A DNA stretch of 7,544 nucleotides from Pseudomonadota bacterium (GTDB lineage Bacteria > Pseudomonadota > Alphaproteobacteria > Rhizobiales > Xanthobacteraceae). A program made the translations under genes and the position numbers. The DNA lies in contig JAJYAH010000323.1 of NCBI GenBank assembly GCA_021779635.1, positions 1 to 7,544 on the forward strand, given 5' to 3'. Of this stretch, positions 1 to 7,314 are shown piece by piece (the stretch's first letter is position 1; every line of letters begins with the position of its first letter). The notes below the pieces were generated by a model. It saw nothing but the letters and a program-made list of their open reading frames with translations, was not told the DNA's origin and did no database searches.

Positions 1-1
1 G

Positions 2-361
<360 letters not shown>

Positions 362-386
362 ATTGAGCCTGCCGACACTCTGATAT

Positions 387-417
387 TGTATTGAGCAGCC
401 CCCAACTGTATTGAGCA
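387..417 (+). repeat. Spaced direct repeat in the glnB-glnA gap
   Basis: An identical 11-mer, TGTATTGAGCA, occurs at 387-397 and 407-417, exactly 20 bp apart start to start, about two helical turns. The shorter core ATTGAGC also occurs at 362-368, just past the glnB stop codon. The repeats lie 60-90 bp upstream of the glnA start. Equally spaced half-sites on one face of the helix suggest a binding site for a regulator of a glnA-specific promoter. They do not match the NtrC consensus (TGCACC-N5-GGTGCA), and no sigma-54 -24/-12 element is recognisable nearby. The repeat is seen directly; a regulatory role is inference. Confidence 0.4.
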
Positions 418-476
418 CTACCACGGTCGCCGGCTGCGGCCAGATCACGATGACCTGTAAGCCATAAGGGGTATTC

Positions 477-1886
477 ATGAAGACCGCCAAAGACGTCCTG
501 AAATCCATCAAGGACAACGACGTGAAATACGTCGATCTGCGTTTCACCGATCCGCGCGGCAAGTGGCAGCATGTGACTTTCGATATCGGCATGATCGACG
601 AAGACGTTTTCGCTGAAGGCACGATGTTCGACGGCTCCTCGATCGCCGGCTGGAAGGCGATCAACGAATCCGACATGTGCCTGATGCCCGATCCGGTCAC
701 CGCGACGATCGACCCGTTCTTCGCTGAAACCACCATGGTCATCACCTGCGACGTGCTCGAGCCGACCACCGGCGAGCCGTACAACCGCGACCCGCGCGGC
801 ATGGCCAAGAAGGCCGAGGCCATGGTCAAGTCGATGGGCGTCGGTGATACGGTTTTCTTCGGCCCCGAGGCGGAATTCTTCGTGTTCGACGACGTCCGCT
901 ATCAAACCACGCCCTACAATACCGGCTTCAAGCTGGATTCGTCGGAACTGCCGATCAATTCGGACACCGAATATGAGGGCGGCAATCTCGGCCACCGCAT
1001 CCGCACCAAAGCGGGCTACTTTCCCGTTCCGCCGCAGGATTCCGCGCAGGACATGCGCTCGGAAATGCTCGGCGCGATGGCCAAGATGGGTGTCAAGGTC
1101 GAGAAGCATCACCACGAAGTTGCATCGGCCCAGCACGAACTCGGCATGAAGTTCGACACGCTGACGCTGATGGCCGACCAGATGCAGATCTACAAATACT
1201 GCATTCATCAGGTCGCGCACATCTACGGCAAGACCGCCACTTTCATGCCGAAGCCGGTTTATGGCGACAACGGCTCGGGCATGCACTGCCACCAGTCGAT
1301 CTGGAAGGACGGCAAGCCGGTATTCGCCGGCAACAAATACGCCGACCTCTCGGAGACCTGCCTCTCCTACATCGCCGGCATCATCAAGCATGCCAAGGCG
1401 ATCAATGCCTTCACCAATCCGTCGACCAACTCCTACAAGCGTCTGGTCCCGGGCTATGAAGCGCCGGTGCTGCTCGCCTATTCCGCGCGCAACCGCTCCG
1501 CCTCCTGCCGCATTCCCTATACCGCGAACCCGAAAGCCAAGCGCGTCGAGGTGCGTTTCCCCGATCCGATGGCCAATCCCTATCTCGGCTTTGCCGCGAT
1601 GCTGATGGCGGGCCTTGACGGCATCAAGAACAAGCTCGATCCGGGTCCGGCGATGGACAAGGACCTGTACGACTTGCCGAAGGAAGAACTCAAGGCCATC
1701 CCGACGGTGTGCGGCTCGCTTCGCGAGGCGCTCGAGAATCTCGACAAGGATCGCGCGTTCCTCAAAAATGGCGGCGTATTCGACGACGATTTCATCGACA
1801 GCTATATCGAGTTGAAAATGACCGAAGTCGAGCGTTTCGAGATGACGCCGCATCCGGTCGAATTTGAAATGTATTATTCGCTGTAG
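477..1886 (+). CDS. glnA: Glutamine synthetase type I (GlnA)
   Basis: Cytosolic dodecameric enzyme that makes glutamine from glutamate, ammonia and ATP, the entry point of ammonia assimilation. The 469-aa length equals that of the enterobacterial enzyme. Motifs in order: FDGSSIAGW at 51-59; metal-binding GPEAEFF at 129-135 (Glu131, Glu133); [11 protein letters not shown] at 211-221; [10 protein letters not shown] at 265-274 with catalytic His270; [17 protein letters not shown] at 314-330 with Glu328; [10 protein letters not shown] at 338-347; and EVRFPDP at 358-364. The KDLYDLP segment places Tyr398 at the known adenylylation site, so activity is probably controlled by GlnE together with the upstream PII protein. 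The ATG at 477 is preceded by AAGGGG at 466-471 with 5 nt spacing. It may be read through from glnB or have its own promoter in the 115-bp gap. A strong terminator follows 43 bp after the stop. No key residue is missing. Confidence 0.98.
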   Translation: MKTAKDVLKSIKDNDVKYVDLRFTDPRGKWQHVTFDIGMIDEDVFAEGTMFDGSSIAGWKAINESDMCLMPDPVTATIDPFFAETTMVITCDVLEPTTGEPYNRDPRGMAKKAEAMVKSMGVGDTVFFGPEAEFFVFDDVRYQTTPYNTGFKLDSSELPINSDTEYEGGNLGHRIRTKAGYFPVPPQDSAQDMRSEMLGAMAKMGVKVEKHHHEVASAQHELGMKFDTLTLMADQMQIYKYCIHQVAHIYGKTATFMPKPVYGDNGSGMHCHQSIWKDGKPVFAGNKYADLSETCLSYIAGIIKHAKAINAFTNPSTNSYKRLVPGYEAPVLLAYSARNRSASCRIPYTANPKAKRVEVRFPDPMANPYLGFAAMLMAGLDGIKNKLDPGPAMDKDLYDLPKEELKAIPTVCGSLREALENLDKDRAFLKNGGVFDDDFIDSYIELKMTEVERFEMTPHPVEFEMYYSL

Positions 1887-1928
1887 TTTTGGTTCGCGCG
1901 CCTCTGGCCCGAGGGACTCATGAATACA

Positions 1929-1960
1929 AAAAGGCGCCTGACAGGGGCGCCTTTTATTTT
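1929..1960. terminator. Probably bidirectional terminator between glnA and the convergent hydrolase gene
   Basis: A perfect 10-bp stem, AAAAGGCGCC (1929-1938) with GGCGCCTTTT (1946-1955), has a 7-nt loop. On the + strand it is followed by a T-rich tail (TTTTATTTT), giving an intrinsic terminator for glnA. Read on the - strand, the same hairpin ends in a run of five T, and the gene at 2016-2783 ends about 60 bp upstream in that direction, so it should work both ways. Confidence 0.88.
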
Positions 1961-2015
1961 GCGGCGGCGTTCCTGCGGTACTGAAAGCGAGCACGGCGGC
2001 TTGAGAAATCTGGAT

Positions 2016-2783
2016 TCAGCGGCGCTTGCCCGCCAATAGCGCTTCGCCGAACGCCTGAAACAAGGCGCGATTGACGGGATTGCGCTGCGGATCGTACTCG
2101 GCGTGCCACTGGACGCCGAGTGCGAAGCCAGGCGCATCGGCAATCCGGATCGCCTCGATCGTGCCGTCCTCTGCCACGCCCTCGACGATGACGCGCCTGC
2201 CCGGTTCGAGAATGGCCTGGCCGTGAAGCGAGTTGACGCGGATCGTCTCGCATCCGAGCAGCCGCGCAAAGGCGCCGCCAGGAAGCAGATTGACGTCATG
2301 GCGATCGGCAAAGACAACCGTGGGGTCCGGATGGATTTCGCCGTTCTCCAGCCGTGGCATCCGATGATTGATGCGCCCGGGTAATTCGCGGATTTCGGGG
2401 TGCAGCGATCCGCCGAACGCGACGTTCATCTCCTGCAATCCGCGGCAGATGCCAAACAGCGGTACGCCGCGGGCGACACAAGCCTCCGACAAGGCCAGCG
2501 CCACGTCGTCGCGGTGCAGATCGTAAGGTTCGTGCCGGATATCCGGCTCGGTGCGAAAGTGCGTCGGGTGCACATTGGCGCGGGCGCCGGTCAGCATCAC
2601 ACCGTCAACCGCATCCAGCAATGCGCCGATATCCGTGATGTCAGGTGACGCGGCAAACATCAGTGGCAGCGCACCCGCGACGTCGGAGACCGCGCGAAGG
2701 TTTCGTTCTCCGACCATCTGGGTCGCAAATCGATCTTCGATGCGATAGGCGTTTCCAATTACACCGACCACCGGCCTCCTCAT
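2016..2783 (-). CDS. PuuD-like gamma-glutamyl-GABA hydrolase family protein (peptidase C26)
   Basis: Class-I glutamine amidotransferase-fold hydrolase of the peptidase C26 family. The best known member, PuuD, cleaves gamma-glutamyl-GABA to glutamate and GABA in putrescine breakdown. The 255-aa length fits. The nucleophile elbow GICRGLQEMN puts Cys113 at the catalytic position, and VQWHAEYDP at 224-232 supplies His227 and Glu229, completing the triad. NVHP at 70-73 and LHGQ at 186-189 match family positions. The segment before NVHP reads LTGARAN instead of the LPGSPSN type, so the substrate pocket may differ. There is no signal peptide, so it should be cytosolic. The gene faces glnA tail to tail and shares its terminator. 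Only a weak ribosome-binding site (AGGCG directly before the ATG) is seen. No puuA, puuB or puuC homologue is in view, so the substrate is unproven; a gamma-glutamylated amine is the likeliest. Confidence 0.88.
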   Translation of the reverse strand: MRRPVVGVIGNAYRIEDRFATQMVGERNLRAVSDVAGALPLMFAASPDITDIGALLDAVDGVMLTGARANVHPTHFRTEPDIRHEPYDLHRDDVALALSEACVARGVPLFGICRGLQEMNVAFGGSLHPEIRELPGRINHRMPRLENGEIHPDPTVVFADRHDVNLLPGGAFARLLGCETIRVNSLHGQAILEPGRRVIVEGVAEDGTIEAIRIADAPGFALGVQWHAEYDPQRNPVNRALFQAFGEALLAGKRR

Positions 2784-2822
2784 CGCCTGGTATCCAATCT
2801 TTGTGCCGTAACTACTGGCTGG

Positions 2823-2851
2823 ATCATGCCCCGCGAGCGGTGCCTGATCAA
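2823..2851 (-). promoter_or_regulatory. Candidate sigma-70 promoter for the PuuD-like gene
   Basis: On the - strand, TTGATC (complement of 2846-2851) and CATGAT (complement of 2823-2828) are separated by 17 bp, and each matches the sigma-70 consensus at 4 of 6 positions. Transcription from it would begin about 33 nt before the hydrolase start codon. The match is only moderate, so this is a prediction. Confidence 0.32.
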
Positions 2852-3030
2852 CATGTTGCTCCGCGTGGTGGCGTTGCTATTTCGCGTGGGGGCCCACTTC
2901 GGAACGATGGCCTCGCAGGCCTTTTGTCCCGCCGACCGGGTCGGTCGATGCGAGCCGGATCGTCGAACAACGCGCCCATCTTCGCTTGATCCGGAACTGG
3001 TTTGCCGAGAGAGTACCGTCCGAACCGACG

Positions 3031-3037
3031 GGAAGGG
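3031..3037 (+). promoter_or_regulatory. Ribosome-binding site that decides the transporter start
   Basis: GGAAGGG lies 7 nt before the GTG at 3045. The alternative ATG at 2826 has no comparable purine-rich sequence in front of it, so this site favours the shorter 374-aa product. Confidence 0.65.
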
Positions 3038-3044
3038 AATCAGC

Positions 3045-4169
3045 GTGGCCATTTCGACTGACGACGGTCCGGAAGCCCGCAACGATCTGGCCTGGGCGAT
3101 ATCGGTTGGCGGCATCGCAACCGTCCTGTTTGCAACGCTGTTGCTGTTCACCTGGTATTTCGCCGCGACGCTGTTTCTGATCTTTGCCGGAATGCTGCTC
3201 GGTGTCGCGCTCAACGCCATGACTGAGTTGCTCGGCCGCGTCGTGAGGTTGGCTCATGCGCTGCGGCTGACGATCGTCTGTCTGGTGCTGGCGGGCCTGC
3301 TGTCGGGCGTAATCTTCCTTGGCGGCACTTCCATCGCGCAACAGGCCACCGTGCTGAGCAATACGATCAAATCGCAACTGGTCAACGTCAAGGCCTTCCT
3401 TGAGAAGAACGGGATCGACACCAGCTATTTCGATCTCGGCAATCCCAATGCCTCGGCGGCTTCGTCAGTCCAGGCAACGCCGGGCGCGGCGACACACAAT
3501 CTTCCAAGCGCCGGCACGATCGCCTCCAGCGGTGGCGCGATCGTAAGCCAGACCCTGAAGCTTCTGCTCGGCACGATCAGTGCGGTCGGAAATTTCTTCA
3601 TCGTGTTGTTTCTCGGGCTGACCTTCGCAGCACAGCCGAGCGTCTATCGAAACGGTCTGTTGTTCATCGTCCCCGCGCGGCGTCGCGCTCGTGCAACGGT
3701 CATCGTCGATCGCATCGGCGAAACGCTGGAGCGCTGGCTGATCGCGCAGATCATCACCATGGCCATCGTGTTTCTGGTCACCTGGATCGGCCTGGCGATT
3801 ATCGGCGTCCAGAGTTCCTTCATCCTGGGCATTCAAGCCGGACTGCTCACCTTCATTCCGACGGTTGGCCCGCTGCTCGCCGGATTGATCGTGGTGCTTG
3901 CCAGCCTCGCATCCGGCTGGGTCGCCACGGCCAGCGCATTCGCGCTTTTTTTGGGCGTTCATGCGCTGGAGAGCTACATTCTCACGCCAATCCTCCAGCG
4001 TCAGGCGCTGGACATTCCCCCGGCCACCTTGTTCGCATTCCAAATCCTGCTGGGGGTGGTGTTCGGCATCTGGGGTTTGGCGCTGGCCTTGCCGGTGATA
4101 GCGATCGTGAAAGTCATGATCGATTACTTCAAGGCCGATGAAATTTCGCCCGATGCGATGATGGCTTGA
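3045..4169 (+). CDS. AI-2E family transporter (YdiK/PerM-like membrane protein)
   Basis: Multi-pass inner-membrane protein of the AI-2E transporter (UPF0118) family. Members have been linked to autoinducer-2 export, ion antiport or permease roles, and the substrate cannot be read from sequence. With the GTG start the product is 374 aa, within the usual size. Hydrophobic segments lie at about 15-35, 38-57, 74-97, 172-195, 232-254, 258-288, 294-310 and 328-360. A long hydrophilic Ala/Ser/Thr-rich stretch at about 100-168 sits between the third and fourth segments. Family signatures near the C-terminus are FIPTVGPLLAGL (270-281) and ESYILTPILQRQALDIPPAT (309-328). The frame stays open upstream to ATG 2826, which would add 73 residues; the start chosen here rests on the GGAAGGG site and on the normal family N-terminus. 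The gene is transcribed away from the hydrolase and is followed by a convergent gene 22 bp later. Confidence 0.88.
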   Translation: MAISTDDGPEARNDLAWAISVGGIATVLFATLLLFTWYFAATLFLIFAGMLLGVALNAMTELLGRVVRLAHALRLTIVCLVLAGLLSGVIFLGGTSIAQQATVLSNTIKSQLVNVKAFLEKNGIDTSYFDLGNPNASAASSVQATPGAATHNLPSAGTIASSGGAIVSQTLKLLLGTISAVGNFFIVLFLGLTFAAQPSVYRNGLLFIVPARRRARATVIVDRIGETLERWLIAQIITMAIVFLVTWIGLAIIGVQSSFILGIQAGLLTFIPTVGPLLAGLIVVLASLASGWVATASAFALFLGVHALESYILTPILQRQALDIPPATLFAFQILLGVVFGIWGLALALPVIAIVKVMIDYFKADEISPDAMMA

Positions 4170-4191
4170 GGTGGCGCGTTGCCGATGGCGT

Positions 4192-4494
4192 TCAAGCCAC
4201 CGAGGTCAGCACCGTCTGGGTATGCTCGACCTCGGGCGGCGCGGCAAAATACTGCCCGACCAGTCCGCGCCATGCCGCGAAGTCGTCGGAACCCCGGAAA
4301 TCGACGGTATGGTCTTCCAGCGTGTCCCATTTTGCCATCAACCGGTAGCGCGACGGCTTCTCGATCGACTTGTGCAGTTCAAAGCCTTTGCCGCCCTTGG
4401 CGCGAAGGAACAGCGGGCGGGCCTTGGCGACCGCGGCTTCAAAGTCCTTCTCGGTGCCCGGCTTGACGTCAATCAACGCGATTTCGGTGATCAT
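4192..4494 (-). CDS. ABM-like (antibiotic biosynthesis monooxygenase fold) small protein
   Basis: A 100-aa protein resembling the ABM superfamily of dimeric ferredoxin-like alpha/beta barrels. It opens with MITEIALIDVKPGTEKDFEAA, the typical first strand and helix, followed by a KPSRYRLMAKWDTLEDH segment and then a SDDFAAWRGLVGQYFAAPPEVEHTQ tail in which the second helix leads to the last strand. Relatives include quinol monooxygenases (YgiN type), heme-degrading enzymes and many uncharacterised small proteins, so a catalytic role cannot be assigned. It is soluble with no signal peptide. The ATG at 4494 has GAAAGG 11 nt upstream, a loose but usable spacing. It converges with the transporter gene and shows no obvious operon partner, since the next - strand gene upstream ends in its own terminator. 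Confidence 0.8.
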   Translation of the reverse strand: MITEIALIDVKPGTEKDFEAAVAKARPLFLRAKGGKGFELHKSIEKPSRYRLMAKWDTLEDHTVDFRGSDDFAAWRGLVGQYFAAPPEVEHTQTVLTSVA

Positions 4495-4544
4495 GTGGGT
4501 TACGACCTTTCGTGAGAATGGACGTCTCTAGCGCAGCCGATCGC

Positions 4545-4572
4545 ATTATTGAAGCGTCATCGAACCGTCCAA
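4545..4572 (-). promoter_or_regulatory. Candidate promoter for the ABM-like gene
   Basis: On the - strand, AATAAT (complement of 4545-4550, 5 of 6 to the -10 consensus) follows TTGGAC (complement of 4567-4572, matching only the TTG core) after 16 bp. It sits just past the upstream gene's terminator and would give a leader of about 40 nt. The weak -35 keeps confidence low. Confidence 0.3.
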
Positions 4573-4575
4573 CGC

Positions 4576-4596
4576 AAAAAGGCGCCGCACGGCGCC
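4576..4596 (-). terminator. Intrinsic terminator of the small membrane protein gene
   Basis: Read on the - strand, GGCGCC-gtgc-GGCGCC forms a 6-bp all-GC stem with a tetraloop (4581-4596), followed at once by TTTTT (complement of 4576-4580). It lies about 28 bp after the stop codon of the gene at 4624-4860. Confidence 0.82.
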
Positions 4597-4623
4597 AGGT
4601 CACTCCAATTCTCTGACAGCTAC

Positions 4624-4860
4624 TTAATTCAGAAGCAACGCGGCGCCGGCGATCATCAGCGTGCAGCCTGCGAACATGACGATGGGCCAGCGGTTTCGCG
4701 GCCGATGATAGCGGCCCTGCGCCCGCCGTTCCGAAATCACCGCCGTCTCGTATTCGTCCGACGTCGAAAACATGCAGGCAAATCCGCCTCGCGCTGACGC
4801 GGCAGCGGCTTCCAGCGAAACCAAGGCGTCATCGGCGTAATGGCTGCGGATCGTGTCCAT
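4624..4860 (-). CDS. Small hypothetical protein with one C-terminal membrane segment
   Basis: I do not recognise this 78-aa protein. Residues 1-57 are hydrophilic, with an acidic, Ala-rich first part (SHYADDALVSLEAAAASARGG) and a basic stretch (RRAQGRYHRPRNR) just before a hydrophobic segment at about 59-77 (WPIVMFAGCTLMIAGAALLL). The basic stretch followed by the hydrophobic tail predicts a C-tail anchor with the N-terminal part in the cytosol. Support for a real gene comes from the clean intrinsic terminator right after it and from its position 56 bp downstream of the diguanylate cyclase on the same strand, which suggests co-transcription. Against it, no Shine-Dalgarno sequence is visible before the ATG at 4860. 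The short gap contains an inverted repeat, GGTAA/TTACC (4884-4901, 8-nt spacer), of unknown meaning. Confidence 0.65.
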   Translation of the reverse strand: MDTIRSHYADDALVSLEAAAASARGGFACMFSTSDEYETAVISERRAQGRYHRPRNRWPIVMFAGCTLMIAGAALLLN

Positions 4861-4916
4861 AAGCGCGATGATATGAACCGAATGGTAAACAGGAAGTTAC
4901 CGCTATCCTGCGGATT

Positions 4917-6143
4917 TTAGGCCAGACGTGGAACAACCGGCCGTTGCTGCGATTGGCGCGTGGCGCCCGCGGTCTTTCGCCGCCAGTTTTCCAGCGACAA
5001 TGGCAGTTCCTCGGCCGCCTCGACGCGATTGCGGCCGCTGCGCTTGGCCTGGTATAGCGCTGTATCGGCCGCGGCCAATAGCACCTCGAGCTCGGTGCCC
5101 GCAGGCCCGCCAGCCACACCGATGCTGACGGTGGTATCGACAGGACCCTCATCGACCACAATTCCAGAGGCCGCAAAGGCCTCGCGTACGCGTTCAGCTG
5201 CGATCACCCCTTCCTCCAGCGAACAGGGCAGCAATGCCGCGAACTCCTCGCCGCCGATCCGGCCCGAAAGGTCGCTGATACGCAACGCGTTGACCACGAC
5301 GGTGGCAAACAGCTTGAGAATTTCGTCGCCCGCCGGATGCCCGAAGCGGTCGTTGATCGATTTGAAATGATCGATATCGAAGATCAACACCGTCACCGGA
5401 CGGCCGGCGTTGGCTTCGCGCTCGATCACCCGTGACGTCGCCTCGGCGAAACCGCGGCGATTGAACATGCCGGTCAGCGGATCCATCGAAGCCGCGGTCC
5501 GGTGCGCCGTCACCGTCCGTTCCGACACCAGCATGAAGATGACGAACGCGGTGCCGACCGCATAAAGTACAAGCTCGACGGAGAATACCGTCACCCACGT
5601 GCTGCCGGAGAACATTTTGTCATGCGGGTGCAACAGGTCGCCGAGCAGGATCGGCAGCATCAGCACGAAACCATGAAGTACCGGCACGACGATCGCCGGC
5701 CAGCGCTTTTGCAATGTTCTGCGACGCTCCGACCACAGTTCGGTTGCCGTCAGTGCCGCATAAATCGCTACAATGCCGGCGCCGATGGTCATGCGCATCG
5801 CTGACGCCTCGGGCGCGACCGTCATGACAGCTGCGATCCAGGCTATCGCCCCGAGAACCAGGCCCGGCAGGTTCGGCTTGCGGCCGTGAAACACACGCGA
5901 TGCGTTCCAGACCATGCCGCAGGCCACGAAACCGACGGCACTCAACGCGAGCGACAGCGTGCCGCCGAGCCTGTCACCGCCGAGCGTCCAGAGCGCAACC
6001 GACGCCGCGCCGAGCAGATAGGCTGTTCCCCACCATTTCAGCGCCGGGATGTTCTCCTGCTTGCCGAAAAACAGCAGCATGGTTCCCAGCATCGCCGCAA
6101 CCATTGTGGCGACGAGGTATAGCGTGGAGACATCGAGCGACAT
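4917..6143 (-). CDS. Membrane-bound diguanylate cyclase (GGDEF domain)
   Basis: Predicted inner-membrane enzyme making the second messenger cyclic di-GMP from two GTP. The N-terminal half (about 1-206) contains six or seven hydrophobic segments (roughly 7-26, 37-56, 62-84, 94-112, 116-135, 150-171, 185-206) and matches no sensor domain I can name. The GGDEF domain starts at DPLTGMFNRR (221-230), has the metal site FDIDHFKSIND (255-265, Asp256), the active-site loop GGEEF at 297-301, and ends with AADTALYQAKRSGRNRV (358-374). An RISD motif at 288-291 lies exactly five residues before GGEEF, the position of the product-inhibition I-site, so the enzyme should be active and feedback-inhibited. 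The last 33 residues form a polar tail. No EAL domain is present. The ATG at 6143 has only a weak GGTGA site. The 78-aa gene downstream is probably in the same transcript. Confidence 0.94.
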   Translation of the reverse strand: MSLDVSTLYLVATMVAAMLGTMLLFFGKQENIPALKWWGTAYLLGAASVALWTLGGDRLGGTLSLALSAVGFVACGMVWNASRVFHGRKPNLPGLVLGAIAWIAAVMTVAPEASAMRMTIGAGIVAIYAALTATELWSERRRTLQKRWPAIVVPVLHGFVLMLPILLGDLLHPHDKMFSGSTWVTVFSVELVLYAVGTAFVIFMLVSERTVTAHRTAASMDPLTGMFNRRGFAEATSRVIEREANAGRPVTVLIFDIDHFKSINDRFGHPAGDEILKLFATVVVNALRISDLSGRIGGEEFAALLPCSLEEGVIAAERVREAFAASGIVVDEGPVDTTVSIGVAGGPAGTELEVLLAAADTALYQAKRSGRNRVEAAEELPLSLENWRRKTAGATRQSQQRPVVPRLA

Positions 6144-6305
6144 GGATCACCGGGCGAAGTTGTAATGCAACGTAACCAGCACGCCTGAAAACCGGATGCG
6201 CGCCGTTACCAACCTGGATGTTACGACCGCCGGGTTGGCAATCCGTTTGCGTCTGCCCCAAAGTTTTCGTGAAAAATCTCAACAACTCGTCGGCATTTGA
6301 TCAAC

Positions 6306-6333
6306 AAAAAAGGCGCTCGAAAGCGCCCTTTTC
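6306..6333 (-). terminator. Intrinsic terminator of the rplM-rpsI operon
   Basis: On the - strand, GGCGCT-ttcg-AGCGCC (6312-6327) gives a 6-bp stem capped by a stable UUCG tetraloop, followed by six T (complement of 6306-6311). A matching A-tract precedes it after one mismatch. It lies about 40 bp after the rpsI stop codon and separates the ribosomal operon from the cyclase gene. Confidence 0.88.
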
Positions 6334-6371
6334 CATATCTGCTGTATTCGCAGCTAATTGTATCGGTTCGA

Positions 6372-6848
6372 TTAGCGCTTCGAGAACTGGAACGACTTGC
6401 GCGCCTTGGCACGGCCGTACTTCTTGCGCTCGACCACGCGCGAGTCGCGGGTGAGGAAGCCGCCCTTTTTCAGGACGCCGCGCAGATCCGGCTCGAAATA
6501 GGTCAGCGCCTTGGAGATGCCGTGACGCACAGCGCCGGCCTGACCCGACAGACCGCCGCCCGCGACGGTGCAGATTACGTCGTACTGGCCCGCACGCGCA
6601 GCTGCGACCAGCGGCTGCTGGATCATCATCCGCAACACCGGACGCGCGAAATAGACTTCGACTTCACGGGCGTTGACGGTGACCTTGCCGGCACCCGGCT
6701 TGATCCAGACGCGGGCGACCGCATCCTTGCGCTTGCCGGTAGCATAGGCGCGGCCCTGCTTGTCGACCTTCTTGACGTATTTCGGCGCTTCGGGAGCGGC
6801 CGGCTTCAGCGACGACAACTGATCGAGCGACTGCATGGTGTCAGACAT
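6372..6848 (-). CDS. rpsI: 30S ribosomal protein S9 (RpsI)
   Basis: Small-subunit ribosomal protein of the 30S head, whose C-terminal tail reaches the P-site tRNA. At 158 aa it is longer than the roughly 130-aa E. coli protein, because it carries an N-terminal extension of about 30 residues, rich in Ala, Pro and Lys, as is common in alphaproteobacteria. The conserved body begins at [21 protein letters not shown] (32-52). [19 protein letters not shown] lies at about 97-115, and the protein ends with the conserved [11 protein letters not shown] tail. The start codon is 1 nt after the rplM stop; GAGGG inside the end of rplM, 9 nt before the ATG, serves as ribosome-binding site, so translation is probably coupled. 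A terminator follows. Confidence 0.98.
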   Translation of the reverse strand: MSDTMQSLDQLSSLKPAAPEAPKYVKKVDKQGRAYATGKRKDAVARVWIKPGAGKVTVNAREVEVYFARPVLRMMIQQPLVAAARAGQYDVICTVAGGGLSGQAGAVRHGISKALTYFEPDLRGVLKKGGFLTRDSRVVERKKYGRAKARKSFQFSKR

Positions 6849-6849
6849 C

Positions 6850-7314
6850 TTATGCGGCCCTCATGTTCTTGCGATTCATTGATGCGACGTCGATTGTCTC
6901 GGGTTGCTGGGCTTCGTGCGGATGCTCAGGTCCGGGATAGACCCGCAAATTGCCGAGCTGCACGCGACCAAGCGGACCACGCGGAATCATGCGCTCGACC
7001 GCCTTCTCAACCACCCGCTCGGGAAACCGGCCTTCGAGGATCGACTTTGCGGTACGTTCCTTGATGCCGCCGATGAATCCGGTGTGATTGTAGTACACCT
7101 TGTTGTCACGCTTGCGCCCGGTCAACACGATGTGGGCTGCGTTGATGATGATGACGTGGTCACCGCAATCGACGTGAGGCGTATAGGTCGGGAGGTGTTT
7201 GCCGCGCAACCGCATCGCGACCAGCGAGGCGAGCCGGCCGACCACCAGACCCTTGGCGTCGATCAGGACCCACTTCTTCGTCACCTCGGCTGGCTTTGCC
7301 GAAAAGGTTTTCAT
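6850..7314 (-). CDS. rplM: 50S ribosomal protein L13 (RplM)
   Basis: Large-subunit assembly protein that binds 23S rRNA early. The 154-aa length is slightly above the 142 aa of E. coli because of a C-terminal extension ending in MNRKNMRAA, usual for alphaproteobacteria. Recognisable segments are [18 protein letters not shown] (13-30), [21 protein letters not shown] (38-58), [18 protein letters not shown] (66-83), and the MIPRGPLGR signature (109-117) followed by [16 protein letters not shown]. It is the first gene of the operon with rpsI, separated by 1 nt. No purine-rich Shine-Dalgarno sequence precedes the ATG; the leader is pyrimidine-rich instead. In E. coli, L13 is known to repress its own operon, and the hairpin described in the leader here could serve a similar purpose (inference). 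Confidence 0.98.
   Translation of the reverse strand: MKTFSAKPAEVTKKWVLIDAKGLVVGRLASLVAMRLRGKHLPTYTPHVDCGDHVIIINAAHIVLTGRKRDNKVYYNHTGFIGGIKERTAKSILEGRFPERVVEKAVERMIPRGPLGRVQLGNLRVYPGPEHPHEAQQPETIDVASMNRKNMRAA

Larger units (their letters stand above)
2784..3044. other. Divergent intergenic spacer with clustered inverted repeats
   Basis: This 261-bp region separates the - strand hydrolase start from the + strand membrane protein start. Three short inverted repeats lie within 60 bp: GTGGG/CCCAC around 2886-2897; GGCCT-cgc-AGGCC at 2909-2921, followed by TTTT on the + strand; and CCGAC/GTCGG around 2932-2944. The second resembles a weak terminator or attenuator ahead of the transporter gene. 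An open frame from ATG 2826 runs through here into the transporter, but its translation looks non-coding (arginine- and cysteine-rich, no recognisable domain), so the region is treated as regulatory. Confidence 0.5.

Noticed and set aside
362..476. Search for an NtrC site or sigma-54 promoter before glnA
   Set aside because: No TGGCAC-N5-TTGC-like element and no TGCACC/GGTGCA pair is present in the gap.
2993..3020. Possible general-stress (EcfG-type) promoter: GGAAC at 2993-2997 with CGTC at 3017-3020
   Set aside because: The spacer is 19 bp rather than the expected 16-17, and the -10 match is incomplete.
3465..4043. A 192-codon open frame on the - strand, antisense to the AI-2E family gene
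   Set aside because: Its translation is an Asp/Gln/Arg-rich stretch without domains, opposite hydrophobic codons of a clear membrane protein; a shadow frame.
1929..6333. Three GGCGCC/GGCGCT-centred hairpins (near 1933, 4581 and 6312) considered as a dispersed repeat family
   Set aside because: Each sits just after a gene end and has a T-tract in the right direction; the resemblance is explained by intrinsic terminators with short GC stems, and flanking bases are not shared.
6297..7064. A 255-codon open frame on the + strand across rpsI and rplM
   Set aside because: It is antisense to two unmistakable ribosomal protein genes and has no family features.
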